Under the pieces are notes generated by a model. The model was not told the origin of the DNA. It did not search any database and saw only the letters and a program-made list of their open reading frames with translations. A program made the translations under genes and the position numbers. A DNA stretch of 64,000 nucleotides from Streptomyces albiflavescens (lineage in GTDB: Bacteria; Actinomycetota; Actinomycetes; Streptomycetales; Streptomycetaceae): the NCBI RefSeq assembly GCF_014645835.1, contig NZ_BMMM01000011.1:1-64000 (forward strand), written 5' to 3'. This document shows, piece after piece, positions 45,186 through 54,436 of the stretch (positions within the stretch are counted from its first letter, which is position 1; the number at the start of each line of letters is the position of its first letter).

Positions 45186-45199
45186 GTTTCGCGCGAAAC
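45186..45199. other. parS-like 14-bp palindrome
   Basis: GTTTCGCGCGAAAC is a perfect palindrome differing from the ParB site GTTTCACGTGAAAC only at positions 6 and 9. It lies between glyA and sdaA. Those positions are normally conserved, so ParB binding is doubtful. Confidence 0.3.
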
Positions 45200-45221
45200 A
45201 CGATGCTCGCACGAAAGGCTT

Positions 45222-45239
45222 GTACGGCAAAAACCGTAC
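45222..45239 (-). terminator. Hairpin after glyA
   Basis: GTACGG and CCGTAC arms around CAAAAA lie just five bases beyond the glyA stop on the minus strand. It is short but well placed. Confidence 0.5.
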
Positions 45240-45243
45240 GGAA

Positions 45244-46506
45244 CTACTTCAGGCCGGGGTAGAGCGGGTGCTTGTCGGCCAGAGCGGACACCCGGGCCTT
45301 GAGGGCCGCCGCGTCGTAGGACGGCTTCAGCGCCTCGGCGATGATGTCCGCGACCTCGGTGAAGTCCTGGGTCGTGAAGCCGCGGGTGGCGAGGGCCGGC
45401 GTGCCGATGCGCAGACCGGAGGTGACCATCGGCGGGCGCGGGTCGTTCGGGATGGCGTTGCGGTTGACCGTGATGCCGACCTCGTGGAGGCGGTCCTCGG
45501 CCTGCTGCCCGTCCAGCTCGGAGTTGCGCAGGTCGACCAGGACCAGGTGCACGTCCGTGCCGCCCGACAGGACGTCCACGCCCACGGCCTTCACGTCGTC
45601 CTGGACCAGGCGCTCCGCCAGGATCCGGGCGCCGTCGAGGGTGCGCTGCTGGCGCTCCTTGAAGTCGTCCGAGGCGGCGACCTTGAACGAGACGGCCTTG
45701 GCGGCGATCACATGCTCCAGCGGACCGCCCTGCTGACCCGGGAAGACCGCGGAGTTGATCTTCTTGGCCAGCTCGGCCGTCGAAAGGATCACGCCACCGC
45801 GCGGGCCGCCCAGCGTCTTGTGGGTGGTGGTCGTGACGACGTGGGCGTGCGGCACCGGGTTCGGGTGCAGGCCCGCCGCCACCAGGCCGGCGAAGTGCGC
45901 CATGTCGACCATGAGGTACGCGCCGACCTCGTCCGCGATGCGGCGGAACTCCGCGAAGTCCAGCTGGCGCGGGTAGGCCGACCAGCCCGCCACGATCAGC
46001 TTCGGCCTGGACTCCTTGGCGAGGCGCTCGACCTCGGCCATGTCGACCTGACCGGTCTCCTCGTTCACGTGGTACGCGACCACGTTGTAGAGCTTGCCGG
46101 AGAAGTTGATCTTCATGCCGTGGGTCAGGTGCCCGCCGTGCGCGAGGTTCAGACCCATGATGGTGTCGCCCGGCTTGAGCAGCGCGAACATCGCGGCGGC
46201 GTTGGCCTGGGCACCGGAGTGCGGCTGCACGTTGGCGTGCTCGGCGCCGAAGAGCGCCTTGATGCGGTCGATGGCGATCTGCTCGACCACGTCGACGTGC
46301 TCGCAGCCGCCGTAGTAGCGGCGGCCCGGGTAGCCCTCGGCGTACTTGTTGGTGAGGACCGAGCCCTGGGCCTCCATGACCGCGACCGGAGCGAAGTTCT
46401 CCGAGGCGATCATCTCCAGGGTGGACTGCTGGCGGTGCAGCTCGGCGTCGACGGCGGCGGCGACGTCGGGGTCCAGCTCGTGCAGGGGCGTGTTCAGAAG
46501 CGACAT
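45244..46506 (-). CDS. glyA: Serine hydroxymethyltransferase
   Basis: Interconverts serine plus tetrahydrofolate and glycine plus methylene-THF. 420 residues, full length. The PLP lysine lies in VVTTTTHKTLGGPRGG; YYGGCEHVDVVE, NVQPHSGAQANAA and MVDMAHFAGLV are further signatures. The ATG at 46506 starts 13 bp after the gcvH stop, so both genes are surely co-transcribed from upstream of gcvT or gcvH. Linked to the glycine cleavage genes, it converts the methylene-THF they make. Confidence 0.97.
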   Translation of the reverse strand: MSLLNTPLHELDPDVAAAVDAELHRQQSTLEMIASENFAPVAVMEAQGSVLTNKYAEGYPGRRYYGGCEHVDVVEQIAIDRIKALFGAEHANVQPHSGAQANAAAMFALLKPGDTIMGLNLAHGGHLTHGMKINFSGKLYNVVAYHVNEETGQVDMAEVERLAKESRPKLIVAGWSAYPRQLDFAEFRRIADEVGAYLMVDMAHFAGLVAAGLHPNPVPHAHVVTTTTHKTLGGPRGGVILSTAELAKKINSAVFPGQQGGPLEHVIAAKAVSFKVAASDDFKERQQRTLDGARILAERLVQDDVKAVGVDVLSGGTDVHLVLVDLRNSELDGQQAEDRLHEVGITVNRNAIPNDPRPPMVTSGLRIGTPALATRGFTTQDFTEVADIIAEALKPSYDAAALKARVSALADKHPLYPGLK

Positions 46507-46519
46507 GTTCTACGACCTC

Positions 46520-46897
46520 TCAGCCGGCGGAAAAGGCGGTGTACTCGTCGGCGGAGAGCAGGTCGGCCGGCTCCTCCGCGACGCGCACCTTGAACAGCCA
46601 GCCGCCCTCGAAGGGCGCGGAGTTCACCAGCGACGGGTCGTTGACCACGTCTTCGTTGATCTCGGTGATCTCGCCGTTGACCGGGGAGTACAGGTCGCTG
46701 ACCGACTTCGTCGACTCCAGCTCGCCGCAGGACTCACCCGCGGCCACCGTGGAACCGACCTCCGGAAGCTGGGCGTAGACGACATCGCCGAGCGCGTTGG
46801 CCGCGAACTCGGTGATGCCGACCGTCGAGACGCCGTCCTCGGCGACCGACAGCCACTCGTGCTCCTTGCTGTAGCGCAGCTGCTGGGGGTTGCTCAT
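46520..46897 (-). CDS. gcvH: Glycine cleavage system H protein
   Basis: 125 residues, a lipoyl carrier that shuttles the aminomethyl group between GcvP, GcvT and lipoamide dehydrogenase. The lipoylated Lys64 is in ELESTKSVSDLYSPV. The N-terminus LRYSKEHEWL and the C-terminus GGWLFKVRV are standard. ATG start. It lies between gcvT (119 bp upstream) and glyA. GcvP is not in this window. Confidence 0.97.
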   Translation of the reverse strand: MSNPQQLRYSKEHEWLSVAEDGVSTVGITEFAANALGDVVYAQLPEVGSTVAAGESCGELESTKSVSDLYSPVNGEITEINEDVVNDPSLVNSAPFEGGWLFKVRVAEEPADLLSADEYTAFSAG

Positions 46898-47016
46898 GGC
46901 CTGAATTCTCCTGTACGCGGGGGAGTGCTGATGAATGGGGGACTGCTGGACCTGCCGGTGGGCAGGGAAGCGGCGCGCGGTGTCGCTGTCGGCTACTTCT
47001 GGACCGCGCTCAGTCT

Positions 47017-48135
47017 CTACTTCTGACGCTTGTAGAACGGCAGCGCCACGACCTCGTACGGCTCGTGGCTGCCCCGGATGTCCACACCGACTCCGGCTGT
47101 GCCCGGAGCGGCGTGCGCGGCGTCGACGTACGCCATCGCGATCGGCTTGCCCAGTGTGGGGGAGGGGGCGCCGGAGGTGATCTCGCCGATCACCTTGCCC
47201 TCGGCGACGACCTGGTACCCGGCGCGCGGGACGCGGCGGCCCTCGGCGATCAGGCCGACGAGCACCCGCGGCGGGTTCTCGGCGGCGCGCTCGGCGGCGG
47301 CCTCCAGGGCGGTACGCCCCACGAAGTCGCCCTCCTTCTCGAACTTCACGACCCGCCCGAGTCCCGCGTCGAACGGGGTGAGCGACGTGGTCAGCTCGTG
47401 TCCGTACAGCGGCATGCCCGCCTCCAGGCGCAGCGTGTCGCGGCAGGACAGGCCGCAGGGGACGAGCCCGACCGGGGCGCCCGCATCGGTCAGCGCCTGC
47501 CACAGCTTCTCGGCGTCCGAAGGGGACACGAACAGCTCGAAGCCGTCCTCTCCGGTGTAGCCGGTGCGCGCGATGAGCGCCGGGACGCCCGCGACCGTGC
47601 CGGGCAGACCCGCGTAGTACTTGAGGCCGTCCAGGTCGGCGTCGGTGAGTGACGTGAGGATGCCGGGGGACTCGGGGCCCTGCACGGCGATCAGCGCGTA
47701 CGCGTCACGGTCGTCGCGCACCGACGCGTCGAAGCCCGCGGCACGCTCCACCAGGGCGTCGAGCACGACCTGCGCGTTGGAGGCATTGGCGACGACCATG
47801 TACTCGGTGTCGGCCAGCCGGTACACGATCAGGTCGTCGAGGATGCCGCCGTCCGCCTGGCAGATCATGGTGTAGCGGGCGCGGCCGACACCAACGGAGG
47901 CGATGTTGCCGACGAGGGCGTGGTTCAGGAGCTCGGCCGCCTGCGGGCCGGTGACGGTGATCTCGCCCATGTGCGAGAGGTCGAAGAGACCGGCCTTCGT
48001 ACGGACGGCGAGGTGCTCGTCGCGCTCGGAGCCGTAGCGCAGGGGCATGTCCCAGCCTGCGAAGTCGGTCATCGTCGCGCCGAGCGAACGATGCAGGGCA
48101 TCGAGCGCGGTGTGACGGGGTGCGTTGCTGCTCAT
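47017..48135 (-). CDS. gcvT: Glycine cleavage system T protein (aminomethyltransferase)
   Basis: 372 residues. Releases ammonia from the aminomethyl group on GcvH and forms methylene-THF. TDFAGWDMPLRYG, LFDLSHMGEI and GYTGEDGFELFV are typical of the family. The ATG start has GGGAG eight bases upstream. A tandem glycine riboswitch fills the leader (48178-48372). It is the first gene of gcvT-gcvH-glyA. Confidence 0.97.
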   Translation of the reverse strand: MSSNAPRHTALDALHRSLGATMTDFAGWDMPLRYGSERDEHLAVRTKAGLFDLSHMGEITVTGPQAAELLNHALVGNIASVGVGRARYTMICQADGGILDDLIVYRLADTEYMVVANASNAQVVLDALVERAAGFDASVRDDRDAYALIAVQGPESPGILTSLTDADLDGLKYYAGLPGTVAGVPALIARTGYTGEDGFELFVSPSDAEKLWQALTDAGAPVGLVPCGLSCRDTLRLEAGMPLYGHELTTSLTPFDAGLGRVVKFEKEGDFVGRTALEAAAERAAENPPRVLVGLIAEGRRVPRAGYQVVAEGKVIGEITSGAPSPTLGKPIAMAYVDAAHAAPGTAGVGVDIRGSHEPYEVVALPFYKRQK

Positions 48136-48177
48136 CGGTGGGGCTCCCAAGGCATGACGGCGAGGTCGTTCCTCCCC

Positions 48178-48372
48178 ATCTGTCATCGGAACCTGAGAGG
48201 TTCATCACGACCCCGCGAATCGGTGGTCCTGACTTGCACCTTGGGTGGAGCCACTGGTCAGCGGCCCGCTTTTCAGATGTGCCTCGCCCGCGCGGTAACG
48301 GTGCCTGAGAGATTCAAGGGAGGGACTTGCTCCTTCGGCGCCCAGGGTGACCTGGGACTCTCCCGCGCGGAT
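48178..48372 (-). promoter_or_regulatory. Tandem glycine riboswitch upstream of gcvT
   Basis: Read on the minus strand, a first aptamer contains GCGGGAGAGTCC, GCGCCGAAGGAGCAAGTCC and TGAATCTCTCAGGCACC. A second holds GGTGCAAGTCAGGACC and GAACCTCTCAGGTTCC followed by GATGACAGA. These are the conserved blocks of the type-1 and type-2 glycine aptamers in the usual order. It ends about 43 bases before the gcvT ATG, suiting control by glycine of gcvT expression, usually as an ON switch. Confidence 0.93.
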
Positions 48373-48549
48373 TCAAGCGGCCGGTATGCAGTTGGCGCGC
48401 ACATCATTGCACGCGCCGTCCGATGACGTCAGCCCGCATCTGTAACCGGCCTGTGGCAGTCCGAGTACGGAAACGGGAAGCGCCGCGCATTACCTTCTCT
48501 TTACACTCGACGGGGATGGGACTCCAGACCCAAGAGGAGGACGATCACG

Positions 48550-49218
48550 GTGAACAGGACCACGGCGTACGCGACGACCTCGGGCATCGCGCTGCCCAAG
48601 CAGCCCGGAGCCCGGGCCCGGGAGTCGTGCGGCCCGCTCCCGACGGCCGTCGTCCGCGACCTCAGGGACCGCGCGGGACACAGTCCGCACGGGCTGCACT
48701 TCGGGGCGTACGACCTCGTCGTGGTCACCGGGCTGCCGGGCAGCGGCAAGTCGACGCTGATGCGCCGGGCCGTCACGGGCGCGCGCATCGACTCCCAGGA
48801 CACCCGCGACCGCTGGGACGACCGGATGGCGCGCTGGCTGCCGTACGCGGTCTACCGCCCCCTCGTCCGCCTCGCGCACTACGCGGGACTGCGCCGCGCC
48901 CTGCGCTCCGACGCCGGTGTCGTCGTGCACGACTGCGGTACGCAGGCCTGGGTGCGCCGCTGGCTCGCCCGCGAGGCCCGGCGCCGGGGCGGCGCGTTGC
49001 ACCTGCTGCTGCTCGACGTCACGCCGAAAACCGCCCTCGAGGGCCAGCGCGACCGCGGCCGCGGTGTCTCGCGGTACGCGTTCGCGCGCCACCGCGGCGC
49101 GGTCACCCGGCTGCTGCGCTCCGTCGAGAAGGGCGACCTGCCGGAGGGCTGCGGCTCGGCGGTCCTCATCGACCGGGACGCGGCGGACGTGCTGCGCCGG
49201 ATCGACTTCGGCGGCTGA
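48550..49218 (+). CDS. P-loop AAA/kinase-like ATP-binding protein
   Basis: 222 residues. LVVVTGLPGSGKSTLMRRAV holds the Walker A Lys67, and HLLLLDVTPKTALEGQRDRGRGVSR resembles the lid of zeta-toxin/AAA_33 kinases. Such proteins may phosphorylate small molecules; the substrate is unknown. The GTG has GAGGAGG nine bases upstream. It is divergent from gcvT, with the riboswitch leader between them. Confidence 0.86.
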   Translation: MNRTTAYATTSGIALPKQPGARARESCGPLPTAVVRDLRDRAGHSPHGLHFGAYDLVVVTGLPGSGKSTLMRRAVTGARIDSQDTRDRWDDRMARWLPYAVYRPLVRLAHYAGLRRALRSDAGVVVHDCGTQAWVRRWLAREARRRGGALHLLLLDVTPKTALEGQRDRGRGVSRYAFARHRGAVTRLLRSVEKGDLPEGCGSAVLIDRDAADVLRRIDFGG

Positions 49219-49347
49219 AGGACCGTACGAGCCGACGACGGAAAGGTCATAGGAAACAGGCGTACGAGAGGGGCGTACGAGCCCACTAACCTTGCCAGCC
49301 GGAACACCGGAGCACCCGAACAGCGGTTCACAGCAGGCGGTAGACAG

Positions 49348-50124
49348 ATGGACTTCCCCGACTTCCCGGCACAGGCGCACCCCCATCCGCACGGCGGATG
49401 GCCAGGCAACGAACTGGAGGAGGTGCTGTCGGCCTCCCTCGGCGTGCCCTCGGCAGGCGCCCGCATCCTTGAGGTCCTCGGCCGCAGCTTCGTCTGGGTG
49501 CCCCTCCCGAGCGGCGGCGGTCCGCAGTCCGGCCCGCTCGATCTGCCCACGCTGGAGATCGAGGGCCAGGCGTACGTCCCCGTCTTCAGCTCCGAGGAGC
49601 AGTTCCGCCAGGTCACCGGCGGCCACATGTCCTACACCATCGCGCCCGCCGTCGAGTTCGCCCGCGGACTGCCCCCGCAGGTCGGCATCGCGGTCAACCC
49701 GGACGGCGTGGTCGGCGTACCGCTGCCGCCGCTCGCCGTCGCCGAGCTGTGCCGGGGCGGTCGGACCCCGCTGGACGGGCCCGCGAGCGGCGGCCGGGTG
49801 CGGCTGTTCGAGCCCGACTGGCAGGAGGACCCGGTGGACTTCCTGTCCGCCGCCTCCGCCGAGTTCGCCGAGACCGGCGTCGTGCTGACCGCCCGCCGCT
49901 GTCTGGCCGCCATCGAGACCGCCGACCCCGTCATGTTCATCGGCGTCGAACTCTCCCAGTGGGAGGGCGACCTGCGGGCGCTGCCCATGGAGGCGGTGGG
50001 CCGCGCACTGGGCCGGGTCGCGGTGAAGTGGCCGGTGAACCTCGTCCTCCTGGACGTGGCCCAGGACCCGGTGGGCGAATGGATGCGCGCCCAGGTGCGG
50101 CCCTTCTATCAGCAGGCCCACTAG
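49348..50124 (+). CDS. SseB-family protein, paralogue 1
   Basis: 258 residues with the SseB pattern: an N-terminal domain (VWVPLPSGG, LEIEGQAYVPVFSSEEQFRQV, GIAVNPDGVVGVPLPP) and the SseB C-terminal part (DPVMFIGVELSQWEGD, PVNLVLLDVAQDPVGEWMRAQVRPFY). In E. coli SseB raises serine sensitivity by an unknown route. The His/Pro-rich N-terminus is extra. TAACCT at 49289-49294 could be its -10, 53 bp upstream. It is followed by a second SseB gene. Confidence 0.85.
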   Translation: MDFPDFPAQAHPHPHGGWPGNELEEVLSASLGVPSAGARILEVLGRSFVWVPLPSGGGPQSGPLDLPTLEIEGQAYVPVFSSEEQFRQVTGGHMSYTIAPAVEFARGLPPQVGIAVNPDGVVGVPLPPLAVAELCRGGRTPLDGPASGGRVRLFEPDWQEDPVDFLSAASAEFAETGVVLTARRCLAAIETADPVMFIGVELSQWEGDLRALPMEAVGRALGRVAVKWPVNLVLLDVAQDPVGEWMRAQVRPFYQQAH

Positions 50125-50284
50125 GAGCGCCCCCTCAGGGGCACGGGGAACCGCGCGACCAGCCAGGAACGACTCGCACGCGCGTGTCGGCAACAAGCCC
50201 CGGGCTCTTGGGCGGTTGTTGTCGGCCGAGCCACCTAAGCTGGTTTCATATCCAGGGGCCAGGATTCTCGAAGGGCGGTAAAGG

Positions 50285-51085
50285 GTGAGCGCGAGCGGCA
50301 CGGCGGCGGCCGGGCAGGTCGAGCACATGCTGCGCCAGGTGACGCCCGGGCGCTATGACGCCTACGAGGCGCTCCTTCGCGCGCTCGCGACCCCGTCGTC
50401 CGGCCAGATCTGGATGCTGCTCTGGCACGGCCAGGCCGGCTCCCCGGACGCCCAGTACGGAAACATGGAGGTGGACGGCTTCGGTTACGCGCCCTGTGTC
50501 ACCTCCGCCCAGGAGCTCTCGGCCAGCGGCTGGAACCGCTCGTACGAGGTCGTCGACGGCCTCGACGTCGCCCGCACCCTGTACCCCGACCACTTCGGCC
50601 TCTGGCTCAATCCGCATGCTCCGGGCGGCGGCCTCGGCATCCCCTGGCTGGACCTGCGCCGTATCGCCACCGGCCTGGAGCGCCAGCCCGCGGGCCCGCT
50701 CCGGCTCTCCGAGCCGGGCATCGAGATCCCGCAGTTCTACGCCCTCCTCTCGCAGAACGCGCACCGCACCTCGGCCGTGCGCTCGCTGCGCCGCGCCTGG
50801 GTGCAGCCCGCGCTCGGGGCGCCTTATCTGGCCATCGGCCTTGACGTGTACGACACTTCGCCGCCCGCCGTCGACTCGGTGCGCGCGATGATGCAGCAGT
50901 CCATCGGCGCGGTCCCGGACGGGCTGCCCGTCTCGACCGTCGCGATGTCCGACGAGTACGACCCGGTGGCGATGTGGCTGCGGGCCAACGCCCGGCCGTT
51001 CTACGACCGCGAGGCGCACGCGGCTCCGGCGCAGGCACCGGTGGCGGGCGGCTACGGCTATCCGCCGGCCCGTGGCGGCTACTGA
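50285..51085 (+). CDS. SseB-family protein, paralogue 2
   Basis: 266 residues, related to the upstream neighbour: IWMLLWHGQAGSPDAQYGNMEVDGFGYAPCVTSAQELSASGW, GLWLNPHAPGGGLGIPWLDLRRIATG and a C-terminal AYLAIGLDVYD then DPVAMWLRANARPFYDREAH. It ends in a Gly/Tyr/Pro tail. The GTG start has AAAGG close by. Tandem duplication of SseB next to sdaA, glyA and gcv suggests a serine-related role, but this rests on context only. Confidence 0.83.
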   Translation: MSASGTAAAGQVEHMLRQVTPGRYDAYEALLRALATPSSGQIWMLLWHGQAGSPDAQYGNMEVDGFGYAPCVTSAQELSASGWNRSYEVVDGLDVARTLYPDHFGLWLNPHAPGGGLGIPWLDLRRIATGLERQPAGPLRLSEPGIEIPQFYALLSQNAHRTSAVRSLRRAWVQPALGAPYLAIGLDVYDTSPPAVDSVRAMMQQSIGAVPDGLPVSTVAMSDEYDPVAMWLRANARPFYDREAHAAPAQAPVAGGYGYPPARGGY

Positions 51086-51551
51086 CCGCGAGGACCGGGC
51101 CCGGGGAGCTCAGGGCAGATCCCGGCTGCCATCATGACCTCGTGTGGCGGTGTCGCGTCGGCCGCGTCTCGCGGCTGACCTGCGCGGGAGTGGCCGTAAG
51201 GGCTGAATGTCCACTTTGAGGCCGACATGTGACGAAAGGGTGTCTCGTGAGCCCTTGCGGCACAACTGTCCCCTGTCCGGCCCGCGTTACCCACTGTTCG
51301 GATAACGGAATCCCCTTAACCGCATCACGGTTGCGCATACTTTCTCCACCAGACCTGGCACGTGATCGTGCGCGCACTGAAGACTCCCCGTCAGACATGG
51401 GGTCATCGATCCTGTGAGCGAGTGCAAGTCGAAGGATCAGCCGGGAAACCACTCCGCACCATCTGCGGTCCCTCCCGGCATGCAAGTGAACCAAGCCGCA
51501 GACAGCGGCGGGCGTAGGCCGGTCACCACCGGTCAGAGGGGTCGGGTCACT
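51086..51551 (+). promoter_or_regulatory. Leader region of the oligopeptide ABC operon
   Basis: 466 bp between the SseB gene and the preferred permease start. GCACG/CGTGC arms flank TGAT at 51358-51371. An in-frame extension from GTG 51414 is possible but low in domain content. No separate gene is seen. Confidence 0.4.
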
Positions 51552-52550
51552 GTGACCGCACCGATCGAGACCACCGGGGCGGCACCGGAAGCACAGCCGG
51601 AGGCCGTGCTTGCCGGTGTCGACAAGGGGCAGATCGAGGGCCGTTCCCTGGGACAGATCGCCTGGACGCGCTTCAAGCGCGACAAGGTGGCGGTCGCCGG
51701 CGGTGTCATCGTCGTCCTGCTCATCCTGGTGGCCGTGCTCGCGCGGCCCATCCAGGCGATGTTCGGGCTGGACCCGAACGCGTTCCACCAGGAGCTGATC
51801 GATCCCAACACCTCGCTGCCCAAGGGCGGCCTCGGCGGGATGAGCGCGGACCACCCGCTGGGTGTCGACCCGAAGTTCGGGCGCGACATCGCCACCCGCA
51901 TCCTGGAGGGCTCCTGGGTGTCGCTGGTGGTCGCCTTCGGCGCCACGATCCTGTCGAACGTGATCGGCGCGATCATGGGCGTCGTCGCGGGCTACTACGG
52001 CGGCCGGGTCGACTCGATCATCAGCCGCCTGATGGACACCTTCCTCGCCTTCCCCCTCCTGCTCTTCGCGATCGCCATCTCCGCCACCCTGCAGGGCGGC
52101 GCGTTCGGCCTCGAAGGGCTTCCGCTCCACCTGAGCGTGCTGATCTTCGTCATCGGCTTCTTCAACTGGCCCTACCTGGGCCGGATCGTGCGAGGCCAGA
52201 CCCTGGCCCTGCGCGAGCGGGAATTCGTGGACGCCTCCCGGGGCATGGGCGCCAAGGGCCCGTACATCCTCTTCCGGGAGCTGCTCCCCAACCTGGTCGG
52301 CCCGATCATCGTCTACTCGACGCTGCTCATCCCGACCAACATCCTCTTCGAGGCGTCCCTGAGCTTCCTCGGGGTCGGTATCCAGCCCCCGCAGGCGTCC
52401 TGGGGCGGCATGCTCAGGGAAGCGGTCACCTTCTACGAGGTCGACCCGCAGTACATGATCGTGCCTGGCCTCGCCATCTTTGTGACCGTCCTGGCGTTCA
52501 ACCTGCTCGGCGACGGTCTCCGCGACGCTCTCGACCCGCGCAGCCGCTGA
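51552..52550 (+). CDS. Oligopeptide ABC transporter permease (DppC/OppC type)
   Basis: About 332 residues from GTG 51552; a GTG at 51414 would add 46 polar residues. N-terminal OppC domain, then five to six helices with the EAA-type loop FVDASRGMGAKGPYILFRELLPN, which contacts the ATPases. First gene of the operon; in most Opp operons the binding protein is first. Forms the membrane pore with the 54437-55444 permease. Confidence 0.9.
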   Translation: MTAPIETTGAAPEAQPEAVLAGVDKGQIEGRSLGQIAWTRFKRDKVAVAGGVIVVLLILVAVLARPIQAMFGLDPNAFHQELIDPNTSLPKGGLGGMSADHPLGVDPKFGRDIATRILEGSWVSLVVAFGATILSNVIGAIMGVVAGYYGGRVDSIISRLMDTFLAFPLLLFAIAISATLQGGAFGLEGLPLHLSVLIFVIGFFNWPYLGRIVRGQTLALREREFVDASRGMGAKGPYILFRELLPNLVGPIIVYSTLLIPTNILFEASLSFLGVGIQPPQASWGGMLREAVTFYEVDPQYMIVPGLAIFVTVLAFNLLGDGLRDALDPRSR

Positions 52551-52609
52551 GGCCGGCCGCACACCGAGAGCCCATCAAGTTTCCGACAATGGAGGGGAAC
52601 CCGCCCATC

Positions 52610-54364
52610 ATGCGAAGGTCAGCGCTGGCCGCAGTTGCGGCCATCGGCTCCGCGTGCCTGCTCGTCGCAGGCTGCAGCAAGGCCGATGACAACAAGAACG
52701 ACGACAACAACACCAAAGCAGCTGGGGCCAACGCAGCGACCAAGGATGTTGTCAACGCCTCCACGAAGAAGGGGGGCACGGTCACTTACGAGCTGTCCGA
52801 CGTCCCGGACTCCTTCGACCCGGGCAACACGTACTACGCGTACATGTACAACCTCAGCCGGCTGTACGCCCGCCCGCTGATGACGTTCCAGCCCGGCGCC
52901 GGCGAGAAGGGCAACACCCTCGTCCCGGACCTCGCCGCGAGCAAGGGCGTCCCGAGCGACGGCGGCAAGACCTGGACGTACAAGCTGCGTTCGGGCCTGA
53001 AGTACCAGGACGGCTCGCCGATCACGTCCAAGGACGTCAAGTACGCCGTCGAGCGCTCGAACTTCGCGCGTGACGTGCTCTCCCTCGGCCCGAACTACTT
53101 CCAGCAGTTCATGGCCGGCGGCGACAAGTACAAGGGCCCCTACAAGGACAAGAGCGCCAAGGGCCTGTCGTCGATCGAGACCCCCGACGACACCACCATC
53201 GTCTTCAAGCTGAAGACGGCCTTCCAGGAGTTCGACTACCTGGTCGCGGCGCCGCAGACGGCTCCGGTGCCCCAGGCGAAGGACACCGGCGTCGACTACG
53301 TCAAGAACATCGTGTCCTCGGGCTCGTACAAGTTCCAGAGCTACTCCGAGGGCAAGCAGGCCGTCCTCGTGCGCAACGAGAACTGGGACGCGAAGACCGA
53401 CCCGCTGCGCAAGCAGTACCCGGACAAGATCGTCGTCAACCTGAAGGTCAACGCCGAGACGATCGACAAGGACGTCCTGGCCGGCGACGCGATCGACCTC
53501 GGTGGTACGGGTGTCCAGGCCGCGACCCAGGCGCAGCTGCTCGCCTCCGCCGACAAGAAGGCGGGCACGGACAACACCTACGGTGGCCGTCTCGTCTACA
53601 TGGCGATCAACACCAAGGTGAAGCCGTTCGACAAGGTCGAGTGCCGCAAGGCCGTGCAGTACGCGATCGACAAGGTCTCGGTGCAGACCGCCGAGGGCGG
53701 CCCGATCCGCGGTGACGTCGCCTCCACCGTTCTCCCGCCGGACATCCCGGGCTACGAGAAGTCGGACGTCTACGCGTCCGCCGGCAACAAGGGCGACGCG
53801 GCCAAGGCCAAGGAGCAGCTGAAGGCCTGCGGCAAGTCGTCGATCAGCACGAACATCTCGGCGCGCAGCGACCGTCCGCAGGAGATCGACGCGGCCACCG
53901 CGATCATCAACTCGCTGAAGAAGGTCGGCATCAACGCCAGCCTGAAGCAGTACCCGTCGGGCAAGTACTTCACCGACTACGCGGGTGTCCCGAAGTTCAC
54001 CGAGAAGCAGAACATCGGCCTGATCATGATGCAGTGGGGTGCCGACTGGCCGTCCGGCTACGGCTTCCTGCAGCAGATCCTGAACGGCAGCGCGATCGGC
54101 GAGTCGGGTAACACCAACCTGTCGCAGTACGACAACAAGGATGTCAACGCCCTCCTGGAGAAGGCGATCGGCACCGAGGACATGACTGCGCGCAACAGCC
54201 TCTACACCGAGATCGACAAGAAGACCATGGACGACGCCGTCCTGGTCCCGCTGACCTACTTCAAGGTCCTGCTGGCCCGCCCGCAGAACGCCACCAACCT
54301 GGTTTCCACGGCAGCCTTCAGCGGTCAGTACGACTACCTCAACATCGGCACCACGAAGAAGTAG
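52610..54364 (+). CDS. Oligopeptide-binding lipoprotein (SBP_bac_5)
   Basis: 584 residues. Lipobox LLVAGCSK (Cys22), an Asp/Asn-rich tether, and the SBP_bac_5 fold, starting GGTVTYELSDVPDSFDPGNTYYAYMYN and including KYQDGSPITSKDVKYAVER and AIDKVSVQ. Binds peptides or similar ligands outside the membrane. ATG 52610 was preferred for the signal start; GGAGGGG lies 12 bases ahead. A strong hairpin follows the gene, so its mRNA may outlast the rest of the operon. Confidence 0.94.
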   Translation: MRRSALAAVAAIGSACLLVAGCSKADDNKNDDNNTKAAGANAATKDVVNASTKKGGTVTYELSDVPDSFDPGNTYYAYMYNLSRLYARPLMTFQPGAGEKGNTLVPDLAASKGVPSDGGKTWTYKLRSGLKYQDGSPITSKDVKYAVERSNFARDVLSLGPNYFQQFMAGGDKYKGPYKDKSAKGLSSIETPDDTTIVFKLKTAFQEFDYLVAAPQTAPVPQAKDTGVDYVKNIVSSGSYKFQSYSEGKQAVLVRNENWDAKTDPLRKQYPDKIVVNLKVNAETIDKDVLAGDAIDLGGTGVQAATQAQLLASADKKAGTDNTYGGRLVYMAINTKVKPFDKVECRKAVQYAIDKVSVQTAEGGPIRGDVASTVLPPDIPGYEKSDVYASAGNKGDAAKAKEQLKACGKSSISTNISARSDRPQEIDAATAIINSLKKVGINASLKQYPSGKYFTDYAGVPKFTEKQNIGLIMMQWGADWPSGYGFLQQILNGSAIGESGNTNLSQYDNKDVNALLEKAIGTEDMTARNSLYTEIDKKTMDDAVLVPLTYFKVLLARPQNATNLVSTAAFSGQYDYLNIGTTKK

Positions 54365-54390
54365 CAGCCCCGGAAGGCAGGTGAAGGCAT

Positions 54391-54424
54391 TGGTGCCCGC
54401 GGGCTTCGCGGCCCGCGGGCACCA
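54391..54424 (+). promoter_or_regulatory. Intra-operon hairpin after the binding-protein gene
   Basis: Perfect 14-bp arms (TGGTGCCCGCGGGC and complement) close a TTCGCG loop between the lipoprotein and permease genes. It probably attenuates or stabilises the upstream message, giving more binding protein than pore. Effect inferred. Confidence 0.75.
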
Positions 54425-54436
54425 GCGCCGATCCCC

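Noticed and set aside
45130..46593. A 487-codon plus-strand frame opposite glyA
   Set aside because: Antisense to a complete glyA; composition is that of a shadow frame.
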